Assembly (NCBI GenBank): GCA_963855995.1 | Contig: OY979717.1 | Coordinates: forward strand, 51,281,140 to 51,345,139 | Length of the DNA stretch: 64,000 bases | Direction of reading: 5' to 3' | From: Muricea muricata | Taxonomy: Eukaryota; Cnidaria; Anthozoa; Malacalcyonacea; Plexauridae | Shown: positions 23,592 to 35,472 of the stretch, piece after piece | Layout: every line of letters starts with the position of its first letter | How positions within the stretch are numbered: the first letter of the stretch is position 1 | Notes under the pieces: generated by a model | Databases searched by the model: none | What the model was told of the DNA's origin: nothing | Seen by the model: the letters and a program-made list of their open reading frames with translations, nothing else | Position numbers and translations under genes: made by a program

Positions 23592-24474
23592 ACTAAATAT
23601 GAACAGGAAATGTTTCTTGTTTGCGAAAAGAATTTCTGGTGACTATGCCGTGCAGTATAGACATGCATGTTGCAATTTAAAGTAGAGACATCTTGCAATT
23701 TAAAATATGAATAAAAGACAAGCAGTTGAGACTGTAGATTTTCGAATTAATTTCAAAGTCAAAAACAGACGGAATGACACAAAAGACTTTACATACAGCA
23801 CTGATATATGTACAGAGCAAGAAAGTGAGAGCACTGCGTCACCGGAAGCGAGACATTATCTAAAACTGCATGTTGAGTTATATTTACATGATATAGCTAA
23901 CAACTTGACACAGAACTGAAGGCTAGCAAAGAACTTCAGCTTTTTACATAGTAACGCTACATTATCCTTTCTATACAAAGTCGAAAATTTACGGTCTCTA
24001 CTGCTTCTCTTGTTCTTGTTTTATCCCAGTTTCAGCTTGATAATTGAAGAGGGGGGACATTCAATTTCATGCATACAGTTGTGTCCACGGGATCATGCAT
24101 AAGAACATTTGATTCGAAAAGAAATTAATAATGCTGAATATGAATATATGAATATTGCATGCAACCTCAATTATCGATCGAAATGGTTTATATATATACA
24201 CCGCTAATTCAAATTATAACATGGTTGATATACCTAAAGGTTTGCATTTTCAACTAAAAAGGACATCACAAACCAACAGGCATACCAGTAGTTGGCGGTT
24301 ATAATTTAAACGTTGTGATTTGATAGACATGTAATGCATATTGAGTACTAAAAATTGACGATCCAATGGATATTATCTTAACGTTAATTTTTTGAAATTA
24401 TTAAATGTACAAGATAACTATTTTTTGACCCACCATCATGTAGTCTAGTTGAAAGTTTGCCGGAAGAGTTTCAT
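23592..24474. other. Convergent 3' region, no gene seen
   Basis: AT-rich spacer between the ends of the plus-strand accessory gene and the minus-strand transposase gene. It probably holds both 3' UTRs. No domain-bearing frame was found. Confidence 0.5.
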
Positions 24475-27400
24475 CTATAAGAGGAGACCTGATGTTGCTT
24501 CGCAATTGGCTTTATTGGCTTTCCCAAAGATGCCTTCTTTTGGCAAGCCAGCAAATGAACTATTCTTCATGCCGCCGGTATTGCATTTTTTGCTAATTGT
24601 TGTTTGTCCAAGAATTACTGAGTTTTGTGTTCCCAGGGTGAGTTGATACGTTGGGTTCTCGTTTTGCCCGTTCGCTGCTCGTAACTGCGAAAAATGGTTT
24701 TCAACCACATCTTGATTGATGATCGCGGGTTTTATCAACGTACCAGGAAATTTGGAAAGTTTTGTGTTTACCATGGCCGTAAATCCCAGTATCATTGATT
24801 GTAAATCAAACCATAGTTTCTTAGAAATGAATTCTTTTTCATTAGTTGCTTCCCGCTGCCATTCACCGAAGAACTTTAGAGATTCATTTAGGTCTTGAAG
24901 ACGGGAGTCGTGTGGGTGATAAATAGCATGTCTATCCGAAAACAATTCTACCATTCGACTTGTGTGAGTTAAGAACAATATTGTCATATCCAACCTCTCG
25001 GGATTTTCACCTCTGATCTTTTTCAGATGCTCTTTATACGCCTTCAAAAAATTGAAAATATAGTAACTACTTGTTAACTGAGAGCAAGGTCTTTAGGGGA
25101 AAATATTTAACCGAGGTCATGCCGTATTGATTGAGCGACAGCAAGACCTACATATTTATATACTTCCATATTTTGCTTGTTTGTTGCTGTAGTGCATCAA
25201 GCATTTCGTAATGCCATACATATCTACTAACATATATACCAACAATTACCTTCATTAAAAATAACATCCTTTTGTCCAACACATCCTCAGCCAACCCATT
25301 CCTCATTCTAGAGCTCGGAGTGAGTTCAAAATGCTCCTCTTTAAGTCGTTCATGTAAAGGGCAAGAATTACTCTTCTGGTCCCAGAGATAAGCCTCTTTC
25401 CAGTGAGACCAGAAGATATTCTTGCCACCTTTGGTTAGCACTCGTTTACCCCCACGACTGTTGCTCTTCTCGACATTATTACGCAGTTTCTTAATGTTGT
25501 GCTGCATACAAACAGATAAAAGGGAGTTGTTTTTTGAACACGTCTATAACATGGCTTTTATGGCTTTGGTTTTCTCACCCATACCGACGCATTCCAATTG
25601 ATGCAAAACGTAGAAAAGGGGACAATATGCATTATCCACAAGACGAAAAATTGTGAACTAAGATACCTTGGAATCCATCGTGAATATCATTGGATCGCCC
25701 GTCAGCATGTTGTGGCCAGTGAAGTTTAAATCTCTTGGATTCGATGTTGGGAAATGGATCTTAATAAACTGGCGATTTGAATCGGCACCGTCACAAATCA
25801 TGTGATATATACTTAAATAAAAGGAGAGTTATACCAGTTAATGTAGTTTGAGTATGAACCATTAGAACTTATAATACTGTTACATAAACAAGTTTCTTCA
25901 TAGATAAAAATTGTACTATTTCCTTACGTAAATCCTGCCCTCTTCATCTGCATTACGCCTTCCAAAATTGTAAGTACAGGACTGAAGGTGAACATTGCGA
26001 CGTTGGGAAGTGGGCTAAGGGAAACCGGAAACCTCCATCACTTAGGATTATGAATTGAAGGAGGTGCGTAGCTAACTGAACGGATGACTCGCCTATACAT
26101 TTAAAAAAAGACATGTCAACCATATTGTATCATGTATCAGTGCTCAATGCAGACTGACTTATATTTGATAAACACTTCTACTCGAGTGCCTACGATAGTA
26201 CATTTTTACCAGATTTTATTCCTTGCAGCGCATTGTGGAATTCGCCAAGTGACACGATTCCTGTCAAGCGATGTTTACCACCTCTGACGGTCATTTGCAG
26301 GTCTTCCTATATACAGTAACATCTTTTACAATATATACATGCTTAATATACTACAATTTGAATTGTTGAGATTCAAATAACAGTGTATCGTGAACACAAC
26401 CAGACAAGGAACTATCCCGGAAAGGGAGGCGGTTTTAGTCTAACCTGGATTTTCATTTCGTCTATAATAAAACCGCCCCAGTAATCTTGGTCTTTCAGAC
26501 TTTGCTGCTCGGCCTCCCGTTTGCACCACGATATCATTTCGTAATTCCATCCAGGCTCTTGATGCACAGAATTTTTATAATACCTGAAAATTAAGAATAA
26601 AAATCATTAATGGTTTGTTTTAATTAAAATAGATATCTATAACACGATTACCTGATTAGACGACTACTTGACAGCTTCACAAATTCACGCATTGAGTCAA
26701 GCGCTTTGGGATTTTTACAGTAGAGATCCAAGGCGAATCTTACAATCCTGCAATTTCAATTACAAAAATACATACACGAAAGGTACAGGTTCTAAAACTA
26801 CTGGAAATGATGAAGGATTCAAAAATTTGACCTTGTCATATATGTCACCAACTTATCCCTTCACCTACACTTCCCCATGACCCTCGTTAATTACTAGTTT
26901 TTTAATTACGTTATATAGACTGAGTGTATTGTTTGGGGTGGCGGATATTCGATAGCAGACCAATCGCTGATGGTAATTTCGCACTTTCATGGTAATAATA
27001 TATTTCTAAGAAATCACACAATGCTACCTTGGATCCCATCTGTGTCCCTTGGGGGATTTTGCAGACAGTTGCTTCATCTGCTCATCCCAAAGCAATTTCA
27101 TATGAGGTGGCAAGGACGAGGTGTCGATCGTATTCACAACATCCAATATGTCGGCGTGATCTTCATCTAGGAATTCAACATAATCTTCATCTTTCAACCG
27201 TTGATTTTTTCCCTTCCTTATTTGTTTCTTCTGTTGATCCATCTTGCTCTCCAAGCCCTTCCTTGCCATAAATCGCTGGTTGCACTTGGGGTGTGGAGCT
27301 TGTTGGTGATTTGCGCTCTTACGCCTTTTATTCATCCTCTTTTTGAACAGCCTGAAGATGTATGCGCATTCTTGACAGCAACATACGCCTGTGATAGGAT

Positions 27401-28044
27401 TCGGTGGTGTTAGGGAAAATATGGAACAAGACAACGATACAACGAATGTCTTATCATCGTGGGAAACGACTTTCGAGTTGCAAACGGGAACTCTGTAATA
27501 GTCGTTTGCGTCGTCAGGAATTGGTTGTCCGAAGCACACACTTGCTATGTCCACGTAACGAATCGCTAGGTCAATGGAGGACAGATTAACGCTGAGGTCT
27601 TCCACACCCACGATACGTTTCATAGGAACTTCTCTCGTGTCGGCACGTTGATCCTTATTTCTGGTTGTGGAAGCATATACACACCAATTTGCAATGTAGT
27701 ACGCTGGCTGTTCTTCATTATAACAAGGTGCTGATCTTCAGTGCTTTTAGAAGCAATAAACCAGCCTTGATGGTTCACCAAGAGCAGTTGATTAACTAAT
27801 TCTAAGGTAGACTCGTCAATTACAAGTGGTTCCTGATTAATAGGAGGCCGCTCCACGAGATTTCCGTAGCCAGAACCATCATTGTTTCTACAGTCCTTTT
27901 TTGTCACCTTCCCATTCCAGATCCTTTTAATATAGATACCCAACGTCACTGAGTTAACGTTATAGCCAGCCTGTACTGCAACATTTAAAATCGATGACGT
28001 AGCAACAAACTTTCCTTCGGCGTGCTCATAGTTATTAAGCAACC
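24475..28044 (-). CDS. P-element/THAP9-like transposase (multi-exon)
   Basis: Minus-strand exons: about 28044-27028, 26747-26652, 26583-26445, 26306-26210, about 26040-25928, 25811-25667, 25501-25250 and 25041-24475. Every junction except the acceptor of the fifth exon gives consistent phase and GT-AG ends. Landmarks of P-type transposases appear in order: a CC..C motif, KGHRWDPR, GGFIIDEMKIQ (first catalytic Asp), TGIVSLGEFHNAL, MICDGADSNRQF (second Asp), DSKHNIKKLRNN, SRMRNGLA, and NQDVVENHFSQLR (catalytic Glu). The enzyme would cut and rejoin element ends in the nucleus. No N-terminal THAP finger was found in the first recognised exon, so an upstream exon is missed or it is absent. Frame changes near 27630 and in the fifth exon (about 26000) suggest a damaged copy or sequence error. 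Confidence 0.85.
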
Positions 28045-28266
28045 TTAAAAAAACAATTGATAGGACATTTGCTGTTTCCCCCCTTAGTTACCTAGTATTC
28101 TTGGGTTTCACGTGACGTCATAAATTTCGGTGGGGAGCAATTCTATTAAATCGAGACACAGTCATCAGATTAATTTAAATGTTCAATACAATTCTACAAC
28201 AGTAAGGTTGTCCTCACTTATAATCACTGCATAATAAAATAGTAAAATCCAAAAATAAAGTAGAAG

Positions 28267-30864
28267 AGTTGCTTGTATAGTATAAAGTACTAAAAATTAG
28301 GACTGATCAAAGTACATTAAGAAATGGAGAATTAACTATTGCATGATCATGCTGAAATGTTAAACGTGCATTACCAAAACGTGATAGGCGCCTGATCACA
28401 TTCCTCCACTGCCATATACCGGTTAATATTGTAGGGTCGTCGTATGAACTATAGTGGCATAGTGGTTGCGTGACCTAAATATGATAAGTATAGTTATCAA
28501 ACATATGCTTACAGTAATTAGAAGGAAAACACACGAGTTCTAATCAAAAATTGCGGAATTTTCTCAACACAATTTCTTGTCGTGCTCTCATTGGTCGAAC
28601 ATGTTGTTCTTCAGTTAAAAATATTCTTGTCAAACCGGTTTTCTCAAGTGGCGTCAGCACTCGCCTGCTTGTTCGTTTTGTTCGAATGATGCACATGCTA
28701 AAAAGTGCTTGGATTTCTCTTGTTTTTTGGACAATTTTTCGCAAATGTATGCTTTAAAACGAATATTGTAAGGTAAGAACACCGTGCTTAGCAATGCGGT
28801 AACGGTTTTTTCTCATACGATAACGTTTTCATACGCTTTTTCTTGCGATGAATTTTGTCTTGTTGCCAGTGCTTTTTGACAGACCTTTGTACTTGTTTTT
28901 TTCCTCTATATTTTATTGGAACTTGTGGAATTATAAATGTGGGCTGTGAATGTGTTTGGAAAGGCTTTGATCGTATATTAACTTAAGCGATTGGATGAAC
29001 AATGCACGGCACAACTCGGTAAGTTTTTCTGAAATCAGCCATTTTATATACATTATTATTTTGACACTTCGTTCTTCCCGAGCGTGCATGCAAAAATAGT
29101 TTTTTAATTTACCTCGAAGCGTGTATGATATAGTATTGCTTGAATTTTGCTGGAAGGCTACCCAAAAGAGCTCATGAGCACCATCTTCATACAGCAAGTC
29201 CGCCAATCATTTCTTCGGGAAACTTTACATTTTGAATAGCATTCTGGTTTGCAAAATACAACACGAAATATAATGAAACAGTAAACATTTTGAGGCTTTA
29301 AGCACATATTAAGCTTTCATCGATCAGTCGTATTCTATTCATGGCAACAACTGAATTATTTTAAACAAGAGACCTTAGTTATGCCTTAAAACATAGGATT
29401 GGTATGATTGAATTTAAAAATTATGACATCAAGACGATCTTCAATTGACTAACGATATGATTGCTTTCTTCGCAAATATATGTGTATATATATATATCTG
29501 TTTTGTAAGGGACATAAAAAATTAAAATTTATAGCTATACATCATACATATATAGGGTTTTTTTCAAATTAATGATCCAATGTTCAAGCAAGGCGTCCAA
29601 GGTATCACGAATAAAGCGACTTAAAATGTCGCAAAAATTACGACAAAAATACAGATAAATGAAGGTAAAACTGATTGCATTTACCGATTAAAATACAGGC
29701 CAAGGTCTTCAAACGTTTACACAACTTGTTTGTTCTTTATTGTATTGTCCTGTAGTGAGTATATACATCAAACTTAATATGCCTATATAGGTTATAAGTG
29801 GGAAAAGCCGTCGCAAACTATATGAAAAGCCGGCAAAAACAAAAATATCATTGGCGACTAAAGCACTAGCTTTCATTTCTTAATATAAAGATGAAAATAA
29901 CGCACTTACCGATGAAATGTTGGTCTTTAACTTTCCTACATGACTTTCTTCTTCCTACATACTGTTTCTTGAGACGTGAAGCAACATATATAGACCATAA
30001 GTTACGTGAGTTTTATGTTTTATCATAAAGAAAATGTAATGTTACAAAAGACAAAACAAAATCGCAAAAGTTTCAATCAGTTTATAATATTTAACCTTTA
30101 CAGTATGTAAAAACATGTACTTACCTTTTGAAATGTTTTTGTATGCCTTTATCAAAGACCTAATCCAACTATGTACTGTATTTAAATTGCCAAGACTACA
30201 ACTACACCTGTATTTTTAGCGGTAATATCAGAGACGATAAACTCTCCTGCGCTGCAAAAGTGAAGCGCTAGCACATAGCGAAATTTCGTATTTCCGTACA
30301 GGCGCATATATAATTTTTAATTTCCCGCCCCTTGTTACCGCCTGTGTCCTAATTTTAATGTGCACCCCCCCTGTTGCTGGATTTCTGAAGAAAAACGTTA
30401 TTTACAGCAGCCTGTCATCGCCTTCTTCGCAATTTAAAAACTGTGACGTATGCATAGGGTTGGCGACCCCAGCATGGGTTTTGAAACTATTTATCAAAAT
30501 CCCGACCGAAATTCGCTTTTTTAACTTGCTTAGAAATGATTTTTTAAGTTAAAACTTTGTAGGAATGTAGAAAAATTACAATTAATTATATTTATGTAGT
30601 TTTTTAAAAGTTATTGATGATGTTTCTAAAGATTTTTGCACTCGTAAAAGTTATCGATGAGTTTGATTTGAAAATACTTGCCAACCTTGTCAATATATTA
30701 AACCATGACGACACGAAAGTGCGAGCGCTACGCGCGCGAGCGTCACGCGAACGTTAAATCTCTTCACGCGTGTGTTTTCTTGCTTTCAAACAGCGAAAAG
30801 CTTATAGAGAAAACATTCGAAACAACACTAAGACAAAACAACACTAAGATTTGGGCCGCCTATG
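28267..30864 (-). repeat. Right terminal inverted repeat of the giant element (intact)
   Basis: Uninterrupted 2,598-bp arm. Left coordinate x corresponds to about 47789 minus x for the part from 17110 inward. Isolated differences from the left arm were seen opposite about 17374, 17766 and 18020. It contains the same candidate splice donors and small open frames as the left arm, pointing toward the transposase gene. Confidence 0.92.
29674..30149 (-). promoter_or_regulatory. Candidate leader exons with splice donors in right arm
   Basis: Mirror copy of 17640-18115 with the same three donor sites, oriented toward the minus-strand transposase gene. One identical promoter/leader module would therefore drive both divergent gene sets of the element. 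No transcript evidence is available. Confidence 0.45.
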
Positions 30865-30871
30865 GCTGGAT
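30865..30871. repeat. Right 7-bp target duplication GCTGGAT
   Basis: Matches 12720-12726. Removing everything between gives a continuous empty site in the upstream region of the CIDE-N gene. Confidence 0.9.
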
Positions 30872-30997
30872 TTGAGTCAAATTGACCGCCATTGTACGCA
30901 TGCGCGTAGTAATAAGTTCAACCTGCGAACAGGCTGGGCGGAATTCAAACAGCCCCACCCTGGGGATAGGCATGTAGTCAAATTTCCCAGGGAAGGG
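30872..30997. other. CpG-containing flank of the empty site
   Basis: Continues the host sequence interrupted by the P-like element. It includes the relatively CpG-rich GTACGCATGCGCGTAG. It may be the original upstream region of the CIDE-N gene at 12181, now about 18 kb away. Confidence 0.35.
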
Positions 30998-32147
30998 ACG
31001 GGTTTTGTGGTCAAATCCCCTCCATAGTCCCGGCCTCCCCCCCCCACGGGGTTTACATTGATATGTGCATTAAATGTGCGTCAATGGCAAAAATTTGTTT
31101 ACGAGACTGGATTGAACAATAGTGTGGATCAAGCCTGCATCGGTTCTCAAAACTCAGGTTATATGTAATTCCAGAACATTTATTATTAATAAAACCGGAT
31201 AATTGAAACTTTAAAGACGACATGTAAAAAAATTTTTATGTTATATGCAGGATTGAGTAGTTCGGGAATATCACAGAACTTCAGTGAACTAATATATATT
31301 GCATCTGCATATAATTACATACTGCATTGCTAGCTTACTGCAGGTCTTATAATGTAAGGATTTCTGGTTAGATTGTTTTATGATATATTACGATGTTTTT
31401 AAATACTTAATAAGCTTTCTATGACCATGTTATGGATATATAGTATATGGCACAATTTCGTCGGATCAACGAGCGATCGATTTTTGTTGCTCTCAGTGAC
31501 CAGACTTGACACTTTGAAGAAGACGAATATGCGATGTAAATATCAAATAGACATTGTGAATCGTGTAGCTAATTTTTTGCAGTAATAACATGCAGTGAAT
31601 GTACTGTTCGCTGAAGATTATAGAAAATACATTACATGTCACACGCGCATCAAACATGCATTCTGCCTTGAAATGATGCTCACATTTCGCAAAGATACAT
31701 ATTGCCTCGTTCAACGCATTTCTTGGTTTTTTATTGTTCGTCGACAACTCTTATGTCTTCGTTGTTTAATTTAGTCGCTCTTTTCTTGCGTTTTTTTTCT
31801 AATTTTAATGCGTGTTTACTCTCGTCGGGATGCGCTGAAGCCAGTTTCAAAAACCAACAACCTGATCTTTTAACTACTAGAATAACCATGTAATAGATAG
31901 CATTCGCAAGCCATGGCATTCAACCACAATCCCAGCGAAAATAGAGGAATAAAATAAAAAGGAACCACTTTATATTTGAACTTTCGAGCGCATGTTTTTA
32001 TATAATGTAATTAAGCGATTGAAACTTGATGCAGGGAACGGACCACGTGACCCGTCAAAGCATCGTTGAATAACATAATTTGTCACGTGGTACAGCTAGC
32101 CTAACCATCTTCTTCTATTAACTGTGGCTTGACTCAGTTTGTCTGCC
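30998..32147. repeat. Diverged inverted partner of 6169-6905
   Basis: Contains, in reversed order and orientation, the blocks listed for 6169-6905: a poly-C run (about 31038-31047), TTTACATTGATATGTGCAT, GATGCAGGGAACGGACCACG and CATCTTCTTCTATTAACTGT. It is longer than the left copy by about 400 bp. No gene was recognised inside. Confidence 0.5.
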
Positions 32148-32958
32148 AGAAGATATCATGTTTCAGGCTGGCTTAAGCATAAGGGGTCAACGAAGTCGAA
32201 AAGCAAATGCCTTATCGATAAGAGAAAATACGCTAACGATTTTCTTACAGCTACAATGAACTCTTAAATACTTAGTGGTTGTATAATTATGTTTGTTGGA
32301 TATATTTGCTAGAACAAACTCACGAAATTTAAAACTGTCATAATTCCACGGCAAATAATATCGCGTGAACAGCAGATGCGTTTTAGAACATAACATGATT
32401 TTAGTTGACTATTAGCACAAATGGTAATGTTGGAAAATTATTATCGACAAAACCAACGCGCTTTAATATAATTTCACAGACGCGATACTATGAAATAGAA
32501 TGTATATTAAGATTCCACTGCAATTTAATACGAGATTTATTATTGTCGCGCGAACAACAAACTCGTTTTAAATTGTAGTACTTGACTATTAACGCAAACA
32601 GCAGACTTCAAAAATGAATATGTTCAGAAAAACAAATTGTCTTCCTCTCGCATATATAATTTAAACTTGATAAGGCATTTGCTTTTGAGTTTTGACCACT
32701 GGATGGTGCATCGTAATACAAAATACAAATAAAATTGAAGCCAGAAACACGTCATATTTTGAGAGCGGCGGCCATGTACAAGGACCCCATTCAAGAATTA
32801 AATCAACGTAGTTTCAAGTGGGGCCATTCAACATGCCGCAAGTCTAAAAATGTGACGTACTTCTGGCTTCAAAACTCAGCAATAGATACGCTATCGAGCT
32901 TTATGCTTTTGATTAACTACGATTTTTTAAACAGCCAGCCTGAAACATGATATCTTCT
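32148..32958. repeat. Inverted-repeat-bounded unit
   Basis: The left end AGAAGATATCATGTTTCAGG pairs perfectly with the right end ending at 32958; matching extends about 26 bp (through GCTGGCT). The interior is AT-rich and non-coding and contains a second MITE (32733-32873). No target duplication is evident. It abuts the outer edge of the preceding repeat. Confidence 0.65.
32733..32873. repeat. Small MITE
   Basis: TTGAAGCCAGAAACACGTCA at the left pairs with the inverse of TGACGTACTTCTGGCTTCAA at the right. About 140 bp, non-coding. Confidence 0.7.
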
Positions 32959-33404
32959 GAACACAAGACATAATTGGTGACAAAACACAGGTGAGGAAAG
33001 GTGTTCTGCGCATATCCGAACGCGCATGACCACAATGCACTGCGGTAAACATGGTTTGAGATAAATTCTCCCCTACATACACAAATTAGGTCTGCTGCTT
33101 CGCTCGCTCGCTTCAGGCTCGCTCGCTCCGCAGGAATTACCAAAAATCAATGTCTGAGTGACTTGCCAGGCACTCTGCCTAGAGTCCTAGTAAGATTGCA
33201 TTAATTGCATTTTTTAGAATTTAATTTAAATTTAGAGTGTTAAATTTAGAATGTTAAATGTCTCTTACCTTTTATAAATGTATGAGATCCCACAAGCAAA
33301 TAAATCATTTTGCACGAAATATCAGCATGTCAGCATAGGTATAAAAAACCGAGGAAAGAAATCACAACGAGTACTTCATGATTAGAATTAGGAACACATT
33401 TCCT
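32959..33404. other. Intergenic, no gene seen
   Basis: Contains a short TCGCTCGC-rich patch at about 33097-33130. Otherwise nothing recognisable. Confidence 0.45.
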
Positions 33405-33908
33405 GGACTTAGGGTTAGGGTCAGGGTTGGGGTCTGGGTCAGGGTTCATTTTATATGAATGAAATGACAATTCCAGTAACTATTGGAATTATCAAACGTT
33501 GTAACCAGTAATTTTATTGGAATACAACGTTCGGATCGGTTGCGCAGTGAAGTTTTGAGAGCGTGTTTCCGTCATTTTCTGTTGTGTTTCCACTTTTTAG
33601 GAAATTTAGAAGTTTCTACACAAGAATCAAGCGCAAATTCTACTGAAATATCTATATACAAAACACAATTTTTAATAGCTAACAAAAAAGGACAGGAAGG
33701 TTATTTATCAAAATATTGCTCCAGAAATGTTTTAAAATGGGAAATTTTGATAGACTCCATCATTCCATGATCAAGGAGTGAGTCTAGGCAACCGATCCGA
33801 ACGCTGTATTCCAATAAAATTACTGGTTACAACGTTTGATAATTCCAATAGTTACTGGAATTGTCATTTCATGCATATAAAATGAACTCTGACCCTAATC
33901 CTAACAAT
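33405..33908. repeat. Foldback element with telomere-like ends
   Basis: Arms of about 130 bp (33405-33543 and 33788-33908) are near-perfect inverses over AATGACAATTCCAGTAACTA and the adjacent blocks. Their outer ends are degenerate TTAGGG-like repeats (GGGTTAGGGTCAGGG). A partial third copy of the inner arm lies at about 33925-33965 (ACAACGTTCGGATCGG). Confidence 0.8.
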
Positions 33909-34190
33909 CCCTATTATTTATTGGAGACAATAATTTTACTGGGATACAACGTTCGGATCGGGTGCACCGCGATAGCGATACATCGCTCCTCGGTAAAGTT
34001 TCGCGGTGAAATTTGTCGTTTTAAAACATTTTGCATGAGGATCTTTGCACGTAAAACCTTTTTGCGGTTTAGATGTTTTAGCAAACATGTTTAAATACGT
34101 GTTTTGTTGACATATTCCGCTAGAAATTGAGTTTAAACGCCGTGTTTAGGTCGGCTCACGCGGCTTGTGCCAGCGGTATCACCCATGAGC

Positions 34191-34230
34191 CCTGCGCCAA
34201 CTTGCGACGCCCTGCGCCAACTTGCGACGC
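34191..34230 (+). repeat. 20-bp tandem duplication
   Basis: CCTGCGCCAACTTGCGACGC occurs twice, head to tail, without differences. Confidence 0.95.
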
Positions 34231-35122
34231 CGAAAAAAATAAAAATAAAACAGAACGCCAGGTGAAAACAGACAACTCTTTTACAGTTGTTCTAAAAATA
34301 ATGAATCGTCTGGGACTACTGGTGGTAGAAAAGAGCACTTTCAAAAACACTTACATTTATTTATAAACATCACCAAATTTCCAGACTTCACGAATTCAGT
34401 TGACAAAGATTGTACCCTACTGTATAAACAACTTGTCTTGCTATATACTTAGTGTCAAAGTTCAATGTTTCTGTATTGCGATTGGACAAAAGCGTATCAC
34501 GTGCTGGTCCGCAAAACGCCGTGTTCCAAGCAAAACATCATTTTCCTGCAGACACTTTTATCAAATAAAAGACGAAACAGACCAAAACGATAATATCCAA
34601 CCGCTAGCCCTTGAAATCATTAGCCCAGAGCCCCAGACGGCCAATCGGCCAAGCCTAAGGGATGCATCTTCGAAATTTAATTCGTTTGCAAAACTCATTC
34701 ACTATTCAGAAATTAAACTTCGCGACGAAGGCCATGTTATATGCTGTAACCGAGGGACCTGGACAGTAGTGATGGTAACGATGGCATTTGAATTAGAAAA
34801 TTGTTCATGCCATGGACCTTGCACGGACAACAAGTGGTTGTCACGTTAGCACATGGCATGAATTTCCCGCTCACACATGATCAACTTTAATTACATTTTC
34901 CGGATGTAGCTTGCAACAAAAGCATATACCGCTAATTATGGTTGATTTCCTTAATTTACACATTTTCATCCGGTACACTATCTTAAGGTAATAGATCGTC
35001 TGCAAATAACTTATTAAATACTTTTTCACTATTTAAAAATGACAGATAAACTTTAGTTTTTACTTAGAAATTTTCCGAAGTGAGCTGTACTCATAAAAGA
35101 AGCGCATTTTATTATATACATA
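34231..35122. other. Intergenic, one anonymous open frame
   Basis: Contains a plus-strand frame at 34400-34849 (149 codons) with no recognised domain and no splice or repeat support. I do not call it a gene. Confidence 0.4.
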
Positions 35123-35224
35123 CTAAAGAAATTATACTAAAACAATTATCTACCTCAGCCTCGGTAATTATCGATAATTGTCTCTACTTCGGTAAATAAT
35201 TGTTAATTAGTATAATTTCTTTAG
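35123..35224. repeat. Short palindromic MITE
   Basis: The ends CTAAAGAAATTATACTAA and TTAGTATAATTTCTTTAG are exact inverses around a partly palindromic AATTATCGATAATT centre. Confidence 0.8.
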
Positions 35225-35472
35225 CAAATAATGGTTTTCAAGAATTTTGATTGGTGCCTGACCAGTAAATATATGAGTCATCAGAAATTTAGTTTGTGAA
35301 GTGGAAACATTCAAAATCTGACACGGAATTATTCCAAAATCTGTGACCAGACGCCATATTTGATCTTTTGAGAAGGACTGAAGGTCGTTGTTTCGATTGT
35401 GCGAACTATCGATCCGCAGTTGGCCAGGTTGGGGTATTTTTTGATAAAAAGATTGATAGTAAACTGTTGAAC

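Larger units (their letters stand above)
12727..30864. mobile_element. Giant P-superfamily-like DNA transposon
   Basis: The termini CATAGGCGGCCCAAATC (12727) and its exact inverse (ending 30864) are flanked by 7-bp direct repeats GCTGGAT (12720-12726 and 30865-30871). The terminal inverted repeats are about 2.6 kb. Total span is 18,138 bp; removing the nested insertion at 12913-17102 and its duplicated target leaves about 13.94 kb. The interior encodes a PIF1-like helicase and an accessory protein (plus strand) and a P/THAP9-like transposase (minus strand), both sets reading inward from the repeats. Where compared, the arms differ at only a few single bases, so insertion or arm conversion was recent. 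P elements classically give 8-bp duplications; 7 bp is seen here. Confidence 0.9.

Noticed and set aside
12727-30864. Polinton/Maverick
   Set aside because: No protein-primed polymerase B, retroviral-type integrase, packaging ATPase or capsid gene; duplication is 7 bp rather than 6 and the ends start CATAGG.
33405-33450. True telomere or chromosome end
   Set aside because: Only a short degenerate TTAGGG-like tract, mirrored in the other arm of a foldback element, with ordinary sequence on both sides.
34400-34849. 149-codon open frame as a gene
   Set aside because: No recognised domain or splice support; not distinguishable from chance.
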